A stretch of DNA of 64,000 nt from Chelydra serpentina. Lineage: Eukaryota; Chordata; Testudines; Chelydridae. How positions within the stretch are numbered: the first letter of the stretch is position 1; every line of letters begins with the position of its first letter. The notes below the pieces were generated by a model. It was not told where the DNA came from. It searched no databases and saw nothing but the letters and a program-made list of their open reading frames with translations. Positions 46,446 to 58,790 of the stretch are shown here, in pieces. The DNA lies in contig JBAIAC010000007.1 in assembly GCA_037349315.1 (NCBI GenBank), positions 46,394,001 to 46,458,000 on the forward strand, given 5' to 3'. A program made the translations under genes and the position numbers.

Positions 46446-46605
46446 TAAGGGCATGGCTACACTTGCGAGTTAGAGCAATAGTTATGGCTCAGGATGGTTC
46501 TTCCAATCAAAGTCCCAGGTCTTCTTTGAGCTTTGAGCAGGGGGTTGGACTAGATGACCCCCTGAGGTAGCTTCCAAACCTAATCTTCTATGTTTCTTTG
46601 AGAAA
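46446..46605 (+). mobile_element. MITE left end joined to a CR1-type 3' tail
   Basis: TAA is followed by GGGCATGGCTACACTTGCG, a left end of the Harbinger-like MITE group. From about 46518 comes CTTTGAGCAGGGGGTTGGAC, TAGATGACCCCCTGAGG and TTCTATGTTTC, a CR1/SINE 3' tail. The junction has no matching MITE right end, so the MITE is truncated or recombined at the tail. Confidence 0.6.
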
Positions 46606-49600
46606 CCAAAATCAATAAAAGTGAACCTGAATAATCTTATTAATTTGTTCCCAAAAGATCTAACTCAAGTATAATACAACCACATTCCTGAATGCTGAAG
46701 AACACCAATGCAAAAGGTTTGCTTTAACATTTCCCATTTCATGTTACCCTGTGAGTGGTTGATTCAATAAGGCCCATGCAGCATTTCATGTTGTTAGCAA
46801 ACACAAACGCATCATAGAAGTCTCTATCCTTACTCTTCCCCCTAAACTCTGAGATTCTAAGATCAGCTTTCCAACTACTAGTGTGAGGATTTTTCTTTGT
46901 TTGATTTGCTCTTGCTTTTAAAATAATATAACATAGACTTGGAATAATCTGCCCTTTTTTACATCAACATTTTGTATCAAAAGTTCAAATTCTGTTAGCT
47001 GTCTCTGTCACATTTTTAAGGAAACATTGAATTAGAAAATACTCTGACAAAGTTATTTCAATATAATGATATCGTTTCCTAAATTGGATTTTATCCTATA
47101 GTTTTCCCTGTTTATCCAGAAGTTGTATAAAACACCTTATCTTTTTATGCCAGTCTTCAAATTAGGAGATAATTTTGCGTGGGAGAAACAGTGGATTATT
47201 ACAAAAGGGAATAGAGGATCAAGCCTGATACCAATGAAGTCAATGGCAAAACTCCCAATGATTTCAGTGATGAAGCACTGGTTCCTAAAGGGGGATATTT
47301 GAGAATTTACAGCTGCTTTGAACTATTTGATATGATACACATCGAATATAGATTTGTTAGCTTAGGTCTAAAAGAATTTGACCAAGACAAAAATTGAATA
47401 TAATCAAGAGGTATCTCTGGATGCTTTATTTATTCTATATTAATTCACTGTTGCTATTGATCATTGTTACATCAGTACAGTATAGGATGATGAAGCTAAA
47501 CAATAAAGGAATAAAACAAGGAAATGCCAGAGCATGATAGTTTTATTTTTGATGTAATGATTCCTGTATCATTCAACATATTTGTATAGTCCCACTGCCC
47601 AAACAAATGTTGTTAAATCTCTCAAGGGCAGAAACAGGAAGGACTTGAAAAGGTGATTCAAACAAGGGAGGATTTAAATAATATCTAATCTGAAAAACCA
47701 GGATAAATTGAGATTATCCCAATTTGTAAAATCATTTTTAATCTGATTCACCATGGGAGGGTAATTTAATTTTCAAAGGTCAGACATTTAGCTTGATAGG
47801 TGCACTTCTGGGAATTGAATAGATTCAAAGGCCAGGTGAAGAAAAGTTTATTCTTCAATATATTAAACAATGTTGTGGAATGTTCCTGGTATTGAAATGC
47901 TAAGACTTGAACACGGTATTTGAAATATAGTCTTACCAGAACCATATAAAGAAGGATTATCATCTCTTTGCAGGTAGGATGTCTGTGCATATCCAAAATT
48001 ACATAAATATCCTTTTTAGAACATTTTAAGCAAGTTTAAAATATCTTACTCTTCTCTGCAAGTAGATGTTCTGATAAAAATAAGCTGCAAAGTTCTTTTT
48101 AGCAACATATCCTTGTAGGTTTCCATTAATAGGTACATCTGGCTAAAAGGCTAATTCTCCTGGGAAGGAGACTGTTTCCTAGATAGGGATTCTATTGTAT
48201 CTCAGTGTTACATTTCTTATTCTGAAATGTGAATGAAATGATTTCCTGGATTACTATCAAAGTCAGGGTCTCCTCCATAGTGTTAGCATTTAATCTCATT
48301 CTTTACATGTTCAAAATGTATTAAACCTTTAAAAAACACAACAGCTGGTGTTCCCAAGATTTCAACAACAAAAATCAAGATTCAAATGGTCAAGATAGGT
48401 TTTATGTAGAGCTGCTGCTGCCAAAATAAGGTGAGAACAAGCAAACAAACCACATATTGGAATCCTCCTGTGTATTAACAGGGCCAGCTAGTTCAATGGT
48501 GAATGACACAGGTTAATTTCATGCCAGTCAGAAAGGTTTCCAGTACAGTGAGGCAACTGTTATTTACATTGTACCTAACTGGCAAACATGTACGATGTAT
48601 GGTATGTAAACCAGACTTGGTAATTGGGATGAAATTGTTATTTTCACCAGTGAGAATATGTTTTCCAGATTCAAAAAGAAAAATCTAAAAGCCTTTTATT
48701 TTTCTTTCTTTACATTTGTCAACATTTTAAAAAAGAACATTTTTCTAAAAGCACAAGAGGCTTTCAGCATCCATTAAAGTTTCAAAACAATTAAACAAAA
48801 CAATAGCAGGAATCTTTGCAACCCAAAAAGGGAGAAAAGGCTCCCACGAGTCTAATTCTAGCCACATAATCCACACTGATTACACCCATTATAGCCCCAG
48901 CAACTCTATTCCCCCTCCTTCCCAAAAGCATGGGGTTTGCAACGTGCCCTGAAGATAAACAAATCTGAGCTATTTTGGACCAAGAGGTGAGATGGCTGGG
49001 GAGATTAAATTTCATTCAAAGCCTTAGACACCTCACAGAGGATGCCCTGCTAGCAGCATTCTCTCTAATAAATTGAGGGGAGTAAAGCTCGGTCACCTCA
49101 GCTGACCACAGCTGTGCCACTATATCATAGAAAGAGTGGTCATTCACAAGTAGGCAGGTCCCAGGCCATATGGAGCTTTGTGTGTCATTACCAATATTCA
49201 AAACTCCAGCTGGAGAAGCACAGGCAGCCAGTGCAGATCCCAGGGTGCTGGTGTCAGATGCTCCTGGGGAGAACAAGCTCCGCTCAGTAATGTAAGCTGC
49301 TTCCTTTTGCACTTGCTTCAGTGTCCCAATTGATTTAAGAGATTTTACATTAAGAAAAACGGCAAAGAAAGAAAGAACAAAGATAAAATCCCCCTTAGAG
49401 AGAGAAATAAATGTGACTCTCTCACTGTAGGAGCCTTCATTTTGAATCTCCACACTACCTTACCCGCAGGAGAAAGGCAAGCAAGCCAGCTCCTTACATT
49501 TAAAGGTGCAGTAGATGAAAAACAGTGTCATTGCTACATAGGCTATATATAAAGTTGATCGTCTGACTATAGGCCAGAATTTACCCTTAAATACAAATGT

Positions 49601-50132
49601 ACAAATACCATTAACATCAATGGGATTTGGGTGCGTATCCGTAGGCACAATTTGGGCCCTGTTTGGACTTTGGACCAGTGGCAATATTCATATAGCTCAG
49701 GAAGGAATGTATTATAGAGTGCTGGAATCCCAATTCCAAATTAACAGAGAAGGATGAATATATTTTTTTTATAAAATCCATATTCACTTGATAAAAGCCT
49801 GAATTTGCTTCAGCTGTGTTTGCACTTCTTTTTTGACTTTTGGCAAATATTCCATTGGTAGGAATGGAGGGAGCAGTGAAAGATGGACAATTTTTCATTT
49901 CTGATGTTGAAACATTGCTCTTCAGTGCTCTATGAGAAATCTAATTTTTTCTACTATTAAATAGTTGAGGGTAAATGTATTTCTTTTAACAATGAAAAGC
50001 AGAGCACTGACTTTAGCCAGTCAGCTGCTATATGAGTCTCCAGGGCTCCTCAACCCTGACCTGCATCTTTTCTGCTGTTCTAGTCAAGGCTTTCCCTTTA
50101 ACAGGAACTGGCAATCAATTGTGTCAAAACAA
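46606..50132. other. No gene recognised
   Basis: Long noncoding stretch. A degraded short palindromic-family element lies at 47221-47286 (ACCAATGAAGTCAATGGC). The minus frame at 49016-49453 (145 codons) has no recognisable domain, and I do not support it as a gene. Confidence 0.5.
47221..47286. repeat. Short dispersed MITE-like element, decayed copy
   Basis: AAGCCTGATACCAATGAAGT, then CAATGGCAAAACTCCCAATG, then GATTTCAGTGATGAAGCACT. Shares the core words of the family. Confidence 0.4.
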
Positions 50133-50350
50133 TATTACTGTAGCACCTAGGAGTCTCAGTCATCATGCCGGATCCCGTTGTGTTAGGTGCTGTACAAATA
50201 CAGAACAAAAAGACTGATCCTGCCCCACAGAGCTTATACTCTGAAGTGTAAGAGAAGAAGCAACAGATGGCTATAGACAGATGGGGGAAACAGCGAGACA
50301 ATATGGATCAGCATGACAAGCAGCGGTTTCAGGATAGCAGCAGCATAGCC
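50133..50350 (+). repeat. Old interspersed repeat (GTAGCACCTAGGAG family), best copy
   Basis: Reads ACTGTAGCACCTAGGAGTC, GTTAGGTGCTGTACAAATAC, CTGCCCCACAGAGCTTA, then GACAGATGGGGGAAACAG and GGATCAGCATGACAAGCAG. The family recurs near 20.5 kb and, inverted, near 58.4-58.8 kb. I recognise it as widespread in reptiles but cannot fix its class (LINE 3' end or SINE). Confidence 0.6.
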
Positions 50351-53300
50351 ATTGTCATATATGATGTTTGTCTGGTGTACACAAATGGGGGCTAGGAGAA
50401 GACCACCAGTTTAACTCCTTTGTGCGTGTGACAGTTTAAGATCTGAACCCAGGTCTTGAGAGGGGACAGACCTGTGCGTGCTTTTTGCTGAAGACGCTGC
50501 TTCACCTCGACCCCTAAAATCTTGTTCTTAAAGAGATGCTCACCTTGCAAACTTTTCACCAGATTTTCTTCTTCCCATTTTCCCCTCCTTCATCCCCCAG
50601 ACCTAACAGGTTCTCCGCTTGCAGCAGCTTCCACCACTCCATAAAACTAATCAGAAAGCTTATGTTACCTCTGCCACTCTAATCCATAAAGAAGGGTTTG
50701 AGGGCCTTTCCACTACTCCAGTCAAAGGGCTTAGATCAGATAGATGTAAAGTTGCTTAAACTTGCTACAGGCTTCCTAGCCAGACTGCCAGCATCTGTTC
50801 TCAGTGAACCATTTTGTCAAGGTATTGTTTCACTGGAGTGTGAAGTAGCAAAAGTTATTCCAGTTCACAGAAGTTATTTGGCTCCAAATATAGAGAATAA
50901 CTGGCTTTTTCGTTCTTCTTACTGTATTGCATGATCATGGGTAAAAATATACTATACTTTGAAAAATATTTGCCAAAAACCCTAATATTTTTTCAGTTAT
51001 TCACAATTTGCACAAGTAGTATGATTTATATGTGAAATTTTGATACATTTCTTCCAAAATTAACTTGGATGCAAAATTGCTTAATGAGAATGTTTGAGGG
51101 GATAAAGCACTTTACATAAAAAAGGTTCTCAAAAGTAATGCAGTACTAACCAGATTTAAAAAAAAAAACAGGAATAGGCAGCAGTAATATTATTTGCTTA
51201 AAAACAAACAGCTTTTCTTAGCACATGCCTATTTCTTCATCTTTAATAATACACATCTTCACATAAAGAAATCCTGATGTGAAAAGGTCAGTAGTGTGCC
51301 ACTCAAATTCTGGGTCCAGTTATCTGCCTCATCTACTTTGTGTGGCCCAGTTCTACGTGTATGTAATTTTCAATTATAGTCTGAGTGTGTGGAAAACGCC
51401 CCCCCACCCCCCCAAAAGCTACCCATATATATGAAAGCAATAAGAAAGGGACATGCACTTTTCCAATGTGGAAGCAAAGCCTTCTGGGAAGGAGCCAGTG
51501 CATGATCAAGTGGGCTGCCTGAGCAACACAATCATCAAATATGAGTGTTCACAAAAACCTTGCCTCTAAAATATTTATTTTCATTAATAAGCTAAATTCC
51601 CTCGCTCCTGTCAACATGTTGTTCCAGCCTTTTACTGAAATTGCATCAGTTTACCAGATTAAGGCCTCAGCAGTATTAACCAATCCATTAATTAACTTGC
51701 TACCTTCCATTTAACTGTGTATTTTATAAGCCACAGTGGAGCTACTGCTTCTCCAAAATCCAGCTCTGTTGCAAGTAAAAGCATATATAGTTGCAATGGG
51801 GTCCAGCACAAAGTCACATAAAGAGGTGGAGAGGCAGAGAATAAAGTACCCGTCACAAAAGCTTACAGTGTCAGAACTGGTACCTATACTTATTGTTGGG
51901 AACAAAGGATGTACATTGCTAGAGGGTTGGATCACATCATATTTTACAGAGCTGCATAAAGATGAGAGTGCTGCATTGCAATGTGGTGTCCCAAGTACCA
52001 CTAAAAAAGACCTGGGATTTCACTGCTGGACCTTGTGCCTATAGGAGAATGGGAGACTTGAAGTCTTTGCACACTGATGCCCTCCTCCCCCTTGGTAAAT
52101 GCCACCCTTCACCTGGGGGGAGGCAGAGAGGATTTAGAATCAAATTGAGTCCTAAGAGTAGTCCTAGTCAGGTCTTCCCTGAGCAACTGGTTTTATGGTA
52201 GGAACCCTGTTACCCCATGCTGGAACCAACGGGGTTCCATGTTCGGTCAATGAAAGCAGGGGGTGGGGTTAGCATCACTTTTCAGTGTTAAATTAATAAA
52301 GGTGCAACCTGCCACTTAAATCCATCCCATGTGTCTGTCCTTCATTTGTCTGCATGTCCTGATCAAATATAGCATTGAAATGAACTGAGCTGAACAACAA
52401 ACTAAAACATGCCGCAGGCAACAAACAAGTTTTTAATTTTTTTTAAGCTTCCATCCGCTAGTTCCCTGTAATTCCCCAAGGAATGAAGATAATGGCCTTG
52501 GACACAGACACTGCAGAGTGGGTAAAGATGTCTGTAATGTATAATTCAACACAAGCATCCTCAAATTCTTAACATTGGAAATGGCACTATATTCACCTTC
52601 TGCAGAACAGCTAGTGTGGCTCCTTGGCATCAGTAACTTATTTACCCAATGTGTGCTAATCAGCCTGGAAGATAACTTGGGGCAGGAAATGATGAATAGC
52701 TTTTACTCCCCCCAGAGATACAGTTTGTTTAAGAAATGACTTCAGTTCAGGGAATTCATGGCAAAGTTTGTGACTAAAGTCCAGTGAGTTACGAGTTTGA
52801 CTCCAGAAGTTGATTCAAAACCGTGGAGATCAGAAGAACGTTCTGAGTAGGCAGAGGGTAGAGGGCATTTTTTATGCATGCAGGAAAGCACTTTATCCAG
52901 TAAGCGCCTATTAAAATATAAACTTTTTATAATGATGGAGCTTTCAATTACAGAGCTTTATGACAAAAACTCATCGCAGAGATAAACAACGTTGGCCCAA
53001 ATACTGCATTGTGGTCCAGGCAGGCACAACAGTCTATCTGCAGAGGTCACAATGCATGTTACCAGGGCCATTGTTTAGAGGCAGGCAAAACAACCACATA
53101 GTATATGAGGAGACAAAGCTATTGTTATATCAGCATCTGGCTGTTTTCTGTTTTACAGTGAAAACATCAAGGCTGGGTGAGTATACGCTCACCAGTTGGT
53201 TACACTAGGAGTTGAGCTGTTAAAACAATACAAAAATAATACAGAGAGTGTTAACAAAGCTTTGTATTAATACACATGATGAGTTCACACCACTATTAAT

Positions 53301-53912
53301 TGTTGTTCACTAGCATTTGGATGACCACCTGTTTACTCATTTAGAAAATCTTTCTAAATCCTGAAATTTTTGTAATCATAAAACGCCTTGTTGGAAATTA
53401 CTACAGACATGCTCTCTGCAGAGGACTCTAACACACTAGCAGCCTCTGGGATATTTCAGGATCAAAAAATAAATTTACAAAAAAGTCACCCATGGCATTT
53501 TATGTGTAAAATTGTCAGCACAGAGTTCATTACCCAAATTGTCACTGCTCCTGGAATCCCTCATGGTATCAGCGACTGAGAGTGACTTGTGGTCATCTGC
53601 ATCTAACAAGGTGGACTCAGATCTTGCCATGGTAGGTTTTACCATTATTGCTTCTAGACTAGGTGACTGTCGTGCTATACTTGGGGTTATATTTTAAAAG
53701 CATTTGGAAACCAAAGGTCATGCACAATGCAGCTGCCCATTTGTTATGTAGTATTAGCCACAAGGAACATATTATGCCATTTCTTTGACAACTGCACTGG
53801 TTTTCTATTTGCTTCTCGGTGCATTTCAAAGCATTGAGATTGACCAATAAAGCCCTGTGTAGCTTTGGTTATGTCTGTCTTGGAGGCCTCCTCTCGCCCC
53901 ATATCAGCTGCA
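50351..53912. other. No gene recognised
   Basis: Noncoding stretch with a C homopolymer region near 51400-51415. No exon, RNA gene or named repeat recognised. Confidence 0.5.
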
Positions 53913-54007
53913 GGGTGACCAGATCGCAAGTGTGAAAAATCGTGGTGGGGGATAATAGGTGCCTATATAAGACAAAGCCCCAAATATCAGGACATCTGGT
54001 CACCTTA
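53913..54007. mobile_element. Short MITE with GGGTGACC inverted ends, second copy
   Basis: Begins GGGTGACCAGATCGCAAG and ends ACATCTGGTCACCTTA. CTGCA flanks both sides (53908-53912 and 54008-54012), a possible 5-bp duplication. The interior AAGTGTGAAAAATCGTG and TATATAAGACAAAG is shared with 11815-11923. Confidence 0.75.
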
Positions 54008-54639
54008 CTGCAGCACACAAACTATCTCGCGACTTAACTGCCTGTCGTTTTGGAACAAAGAATCCTAGTTGAGGGCTAAAAGGATTCCAGAATGCATTGC
54101 CCCCAGTGATGAAATAGATCTCAGGTTTGTTGATTTTCAGGGAACGGTACAAGAATCATGTCTTTTCTCAGGTCCTGAGGTAAGGAGGAGGATTTAGGCC
54201 GATGGAAATTGTTTGTGTCTGGGAATGTCCTTTCCTTGGTTTTTGATAAAAGAGGCAATAAATATACACCACTTAGATATTAACCTATGGAGAAAAATAA
54301 TAATCATGTAAATAAAGAGTATATCCTAATGCATGTGCACAAGGGGGGCCAGATTAGTGTTGCACAAGCAACCTTAAATCTGGCATTTCCTAACTTTGAG
54401 TGCTTAATTTTACAACCGTAATGACATTCTTTTAACATCGTTTTTGTGTGTAATTTCCTGGATATTTTTAAATAAAAAATGATAATGGATAACTAATGTT
54501 GTTATGTGCTGCAACCTGAACCATCCCCTGCCCCATGGCTGCATGATCAGTAGAATTTGAAACTTGAACCTTCAACGCTGCAGAGTAGCTTGAGCTATCG
54601 GACTAACTACATTATCTAGCAGCAGCAGAAGGCTGTTAT
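54008..54639. other. No gene recognised
   Basis: Noncoding; nothing supported. Confidence 0.5.
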
Positions 54640-55022
54640 CCCATAGGAACATAGGCTGCAAGGGCCATGTGCTGGATCTGGAGTGATGGTCAAGGGGAGC
54701 CCAGCCTGGCTTTCTCTTTTCCCCCCAGCCAGGAGATGGGGGAGGGAGTTTTGCTCCATGTGGTCCACCCAAAGTGGAGGAAGGGCTAATGAGGCCATAT
54801 ATTGAATCCATGGCATGATCAGAGGGAGCCCAGACTCACTGTCTCTCCCTGCTTCTGGATGTAGGGGGAGCTTCTGCCCCATGTGGTGTGTCCAGAGGTC
54901 AGGGATGGGCCACTAGGACTATTGCTAGGTCCAACTGGCATTGTCAGGGGAGCCCAGCTCTTTCCTCCCCTGGGGAGGACGGGAGAGAGACAGCACAGCT
55001 CCAATGTGTCCTGCTGCTGTCC
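54640..55022. repeat. Degenerate tandem repeat, ~126-bp unit
   Basis: The word GGGAGCCCAG recurs at 54695, 54824 and 54948 (spacing 129 and 124). Each time, CCATGTGGT or CCAATGTG follows, and later a GGGC-TA--AGG-C-AT-TTG segment. Units differ by many substitutions. The last unit is interrupted by the CR1 copy at about 55026 and seems to resume after it (CTCTGGAGGCAGGATGGGCC near 55847). Confidence 0.6.
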
Positions 55023-55025
55023 TCT

Positions 55026-55842
55026 AGACAAATTAGAGGATTGGGCCAAAAGAAATATGATGAGGTTCAACAAGGACAAGTGCAGAGTCCTGCACTTAGA
55101 ACGGAAGAATCCCATGCACTGCTGCAGACTAGGAACTGAATGGCTGGGCAGCAGTTCTGCAGAAAAGGACCTAGGGGTTACAGTGGACAAAAAGCTGAAT
55201 ATGAGCCAACAGTGTGCCCTTGTTGCCAAGAAGGCTAATGGCATTTTGGGTTGTATAAGTAGGGGCATTTCCAGCAGATCGAGGGACGTGATCATTCCCC
55301 TCTATTCAGCACCGGTGAGGCCTCATTTGGAGTACTGTGTCCAGTTTTGGGCCCCACACTACAAGAAGGATGTGGATAAACTGGAAAGAGTCCAGCGGAG
55401 GGCAACAAAAATGATTAGGGGGCTGGAGCACATGCCTTATGAGGCGAGGCTGAGGGAACTGGGATTGTTTAGCCTGCAGAAGAGAAGAATGAGGTGGGAT
55501 TTGATAGCTGCTTTCAACTACCTGAAAGGGGGTTCCAAAGAGGCTGGATCTAGACTGTTCTCAGTGGTAGAAGATGACAGAACAAGGCGTAATGGTCTCA
55601 AGTTGCAAAGGGGGAGGTTTAGGTTGGATATTAGGAAAAACGTTTTCACTAGTAGGGTGGTGAAGAACTGGAATGGGTTACCTAGGGAGGTGGTAGAATC
55701 TCCTTCCTTAGAAGTTTTTAAGGTCAGGTTTGACAAAGCCCTAGCTGGGATGATTTAGTTGGGGTTGGTCCTGCTTTGAGCAGGGGGTCAGACTAGATGA
55801 CCTCCTGAGGTCCCTGCCAACCCTGAGATTCTATGATTCTAT
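55026..55842 (+). pseudogene. 5'-truncated CR1 LINE, ORF2 C-terminal part
   Basis: Starts at [10 protein letters not shown] of ORF2, past the FADD motif, and stays open for about 240 codons to DKALAGMI and TAG near 55758. The CR1 3' UTR and octamers follow. It differs from the long copy by scattered substitutions only, so it belongs to the same young family. It lacks endonuclease and the RT catalytic core and cannot be functional. The open frame extends upstream to 54883 only by accident, through the tandem repeat. CTGCTGT before and CTGCTCT after the element may be an imperfect target duplication. Confidence 0.85.
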
Positions 55843-57279
55843 GCTGCTCTGGAGGCAGGATGGGCCTAGCTTTTTAGAATGCTCTTGTTCAGTTATTCCT
55901 TTGACATACTGCCAATGTTCTCCTGAGAAATGTAAGTGACAGCAGGGAAATAGCAATTATCAATAGTTTATAGCTCAATTAAACTGCATGGGACAGAAAA
56001 AAGGCTCTTCTCTGGCCAAAGTGTGTTCTTTTTGCTGAATTTCAAAGGCCTGTTGCAAACAATGGAGGCTGTTAGAGTTCCTCAGAAAATGACTGCAAGA
56101 ATCTTTTATAATGAAGTGTGAGGCAACCTAACTAGCCAGTTCCCCTTATAATAAATGTTTTTGGCTTATTAAATCAAAATTAAATTCTTATTTTTCTCCC
56201 AAATTGTGGAGATCCCTTCCCCTTGCCTGCTAAGTCCTGACTTCTAATAGATTTAACGCTGTTCTCAATGCCCCACTCCATAAGCACTAGCCTCCTGGGT
56301 GAGGTTGAGAGCCCACTAGTGTTGCTCCTTAATTTAATCTTGCAGTCACTGGAAATGCTAAGGATCCAGAGGAATAGGAGTGCATCCTGTTACTAAATTA
56401 TAAACCCCTGCATCTGATTGTAAAATAAATACAGGTACATAAATAACAATAATTGGCTGGAGAGGATTAATGTTTAGTAACAAGAGGCCCTCCCTTTTCC
56501 CAGGTCTCCAGATACTGAAGTGATGGGGGCTTTATAAACACCTAGCTACATAGGGCTAAACACCTAGAGTTTTCAGCACTGCCATTGCCTGCCAAATGAA
56601 ATCCTCATGGATGACACCTAATTTAATGTGTGATAACATTCTGGAATAGCTCTAGGTAAACCTAGCCAAAAGCCTAGAATTATCTAAGAGGAATCAGGCA
56701 TATCTAATAGTAAAACATGTATGTCATCATAATGCCACGTTAGCTGTTATGAGAATACAATTAATGAGGGAATCTATTGTTTTCTTTTAATTGTGCATTT
56801 CTATGTTACGCTATCTGTAGGCATTTTTATTGTTTTTCAGTTATGTTATGTAGCCTGACTTGTACATTTCTTTTATTTAATACTCTATTTACAGTACTAG
56901 TGTAATTACTAGATTGAATTACAGTGGATTTTAATGACCCGCATTGGCTGTCTTCAGATGATACTGTAAAAAAAAGATTTAAAATTGCAGTTGTAGTGTA
57001 CGTGTAGCCTGTTAACCAACTAACTGGTGAAAGATTTTTAATGCCAATTATCCAAAATGAAACATGTATCACTCCTGTTTAGACATGGGGGTCTGACCCT
57101 GCACTGCTCAGGCAAAGCTCCCGTGACACCAGTGGGAGTTTGGCACAGATTATGTCTGCAGATTTGCATTCCTGTTGCTGAACTCTTGTTTTCAATAAAT
57201 CAGTTAAAGCCTGGGACATTAGTCTCTATTAAGAGAGGCCCAAACTATTTTTCCTGTCACTTTTCCACCTCTGAATTTG
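55843..57279. other. No gene recognised
   Basis: Noncoding AT-rich DNA apart from the resumed tandem-repeat scrap at its start. Confidence 0.5.
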
Positions 57280-57815
57280 TTTGGAAACAGTAGCGTAGCC
57301 AGGGGGGGAGCAGGGGGAGCGGCCGCTCCCCCTGTGAGGAGAAGCCCCGCTGCCAGAGCCGGGCTGGAGGGGGGCGCTTTAAAAGGCCCACGGCTCCCCG
57401 CAACGGCAGGAGCCGCGGTCCTTTTAAAGCGCCTTCCCCCCCACCCCCCCAGCCCCGCTGCCGGAGCCGGGCTCGGCCGAGGATTTAAAAGGCCTGCGAC
57501 TTCCCGCGGCTGCAAGAGCCGCGGGCCTTTTAAATCCCCACCCAAGCCCCGCTGCCAGAGCCAGGCTGGGGGCGGAGGGCGCTTTAAAAGGCCCGCAGCT
57601 CCTGCAGCCTCGGGGAGCCGCAGGCCTTTTAAAGCGCCGCTGAAGCCCCGCTGCCGGAGCTCCAGCAGCGCTTTAAAGGGCCTGGGGGCTCTGCAGCGGC
57701 TGGAGCCCCGGGCTCTTTAAAGTGCCACTGGGTGAGTACAGGGGGAGCGGGGAGGCGCCTTTTTATGGTGCCGCTCCCCCTGTGCTCTAAACCTGGCTAC
57801 GCCACTGTTTGGGAA
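57280..57815. mobile_element. hAT-type MITE with GC-rich palindromic tandem core
   Basis: The element is 57288-57807. It begins CAGTAGCGTAGCCAGG and ends CCTGGCTACGCCACTG, the CAGnGGCGTAnCCAGG terminus common to many hAT MITEs. TTTGGAAA (57280-57287) and TTTGGGAA (57808-57815) are an 8-bp duplication with one change. Subterminal CAGGGGGAGCGG is repeated near both ends, including an inverted pair at the left. The core is four copies of a ~100-bp unit beginning AGCCCCGCTGCC (57343, 57451, 57545, 57644). Each unit contains a foldback between CTTTAAAAGGCC and GGCCTTTTAAA. There is no transposase; alanine-rich frames here are compositional. Confidence 0.85.
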
Positions 57816-58439
57816 GGGTGCTTTCTCATTTTTTTCCTCTCTTACTATGTGGCCTCACTCTCTCTTCTCCTTTTCCTCTCTGTTCCTCTCTCAGCAAAAG
57901 GCTCCATGATGCTTGCGGGGGGAGGGTATCCATTGGAGGCTCTGGAAGGCCAGTGTCATACAATATTGCAGCTTAGATGAGTGCCATGGGAACAGACTGA
58001 GAGCCTGCAGCCCTGTACTGTACATGTGAGCTGCTCCTGTGGCTGACTGCATTAGGTGCTGCTGTCACAGCAGGGACAGAAGGTCTGTGGCTTTCAAGCA
58101 GCCATTCACTGCATTAGCCATGGCTGCAAGAGCACATTTGCACTGGAGATTGGCAGATCCAGGGCATACAACTTTCTTCACTGATGCTGTTCTCATCTGC
58201 CCCACTCCCTTCAGGCTAATACAGCCTGCCCACAAGTTGGCAAAACACTGCAGTGGGAAAAAAAATCCCAACAACACTGAAGGAATAGATGTGAGGTTTT
58301 TCTCTAAATGTGGCCCAAAAACTTAAAATGAAAGAAAAATAAGAAATAGGATTGGCATGTACCAGGGCACAAAAAATAAAATGTCTGCATTTGTGTTCTC
58401 CAACTACAGTTAGTCTTACTGCATGTGTATAAAGGCTGA
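57816..58439. other. No gene recognised
   Basis: Noncoding; a TC-rich run near 57850-57890. Nothing else supported. Confidence 0.5.
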
Positions 58440-58790
58440 CATGCATGCTTAAATACAAAATCTGTAAAGCCACTTTATCTCCCTTCAAGTCCCTCCTGAA
58501 AACTCATCTTCTGTAATGCATACAGAAAACTGCCAGCTGATTATGGCTAAATAAGTGACAACATGCGATTACTGCTCCTGATTGGTTAAGAATTGTGCAA
58601 TCCTATTATTTTTGTTACTCCATCTCCTCCAACCCCCTCTTGTTTGTCCCATCCACCTGTTATGTCTTGTCTTTTAGCTTGTATTCTCTTTGGGTCAGGG
58701 ATTGTCATTCTACTCTGTGTCTACAGCAACTAGCACTATGGAGCCCTGATCTGATTGGTCTCTAGGTGCTATGTCAAAATGAATAAGAAT
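58440..58790 (+). repeat. Old interspersed repeat, 3'-tail orientation
   Basis: Reads CCCTTCAAGTCCCTCCTGA, AAACTCATCTTCTGTAATGC, TTTGGGTCAGGGATTGTC, then CAGCAACTAGCACTATGGAG, CCCTGATCTGATTGGTC and TCTAGGTGCTATG. The end is the inverted form of the family at 50133. Class unresolved (L3/CR1-like LINE end or SINE). Confidence 0.6.

Noticed and set aside
49016..49453. 145-codon minus-strand frame
   Set aside because: No recognisable domain, no plausible splice or promoter context and ordinary local composition.
54883..55025. N-terminal extension of the 291-codon CR1 frame
   Set aside because: The first ~45 codons lie in the tandem repeat and only happen to be in frame with the truncated CR1.
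57219..57720. Alanine/proline-rich open frames on both strands (up to 147 codons)
   Set aside because: They follow from the GC-rich palindromic tandem units; no domain, and open on both strands.
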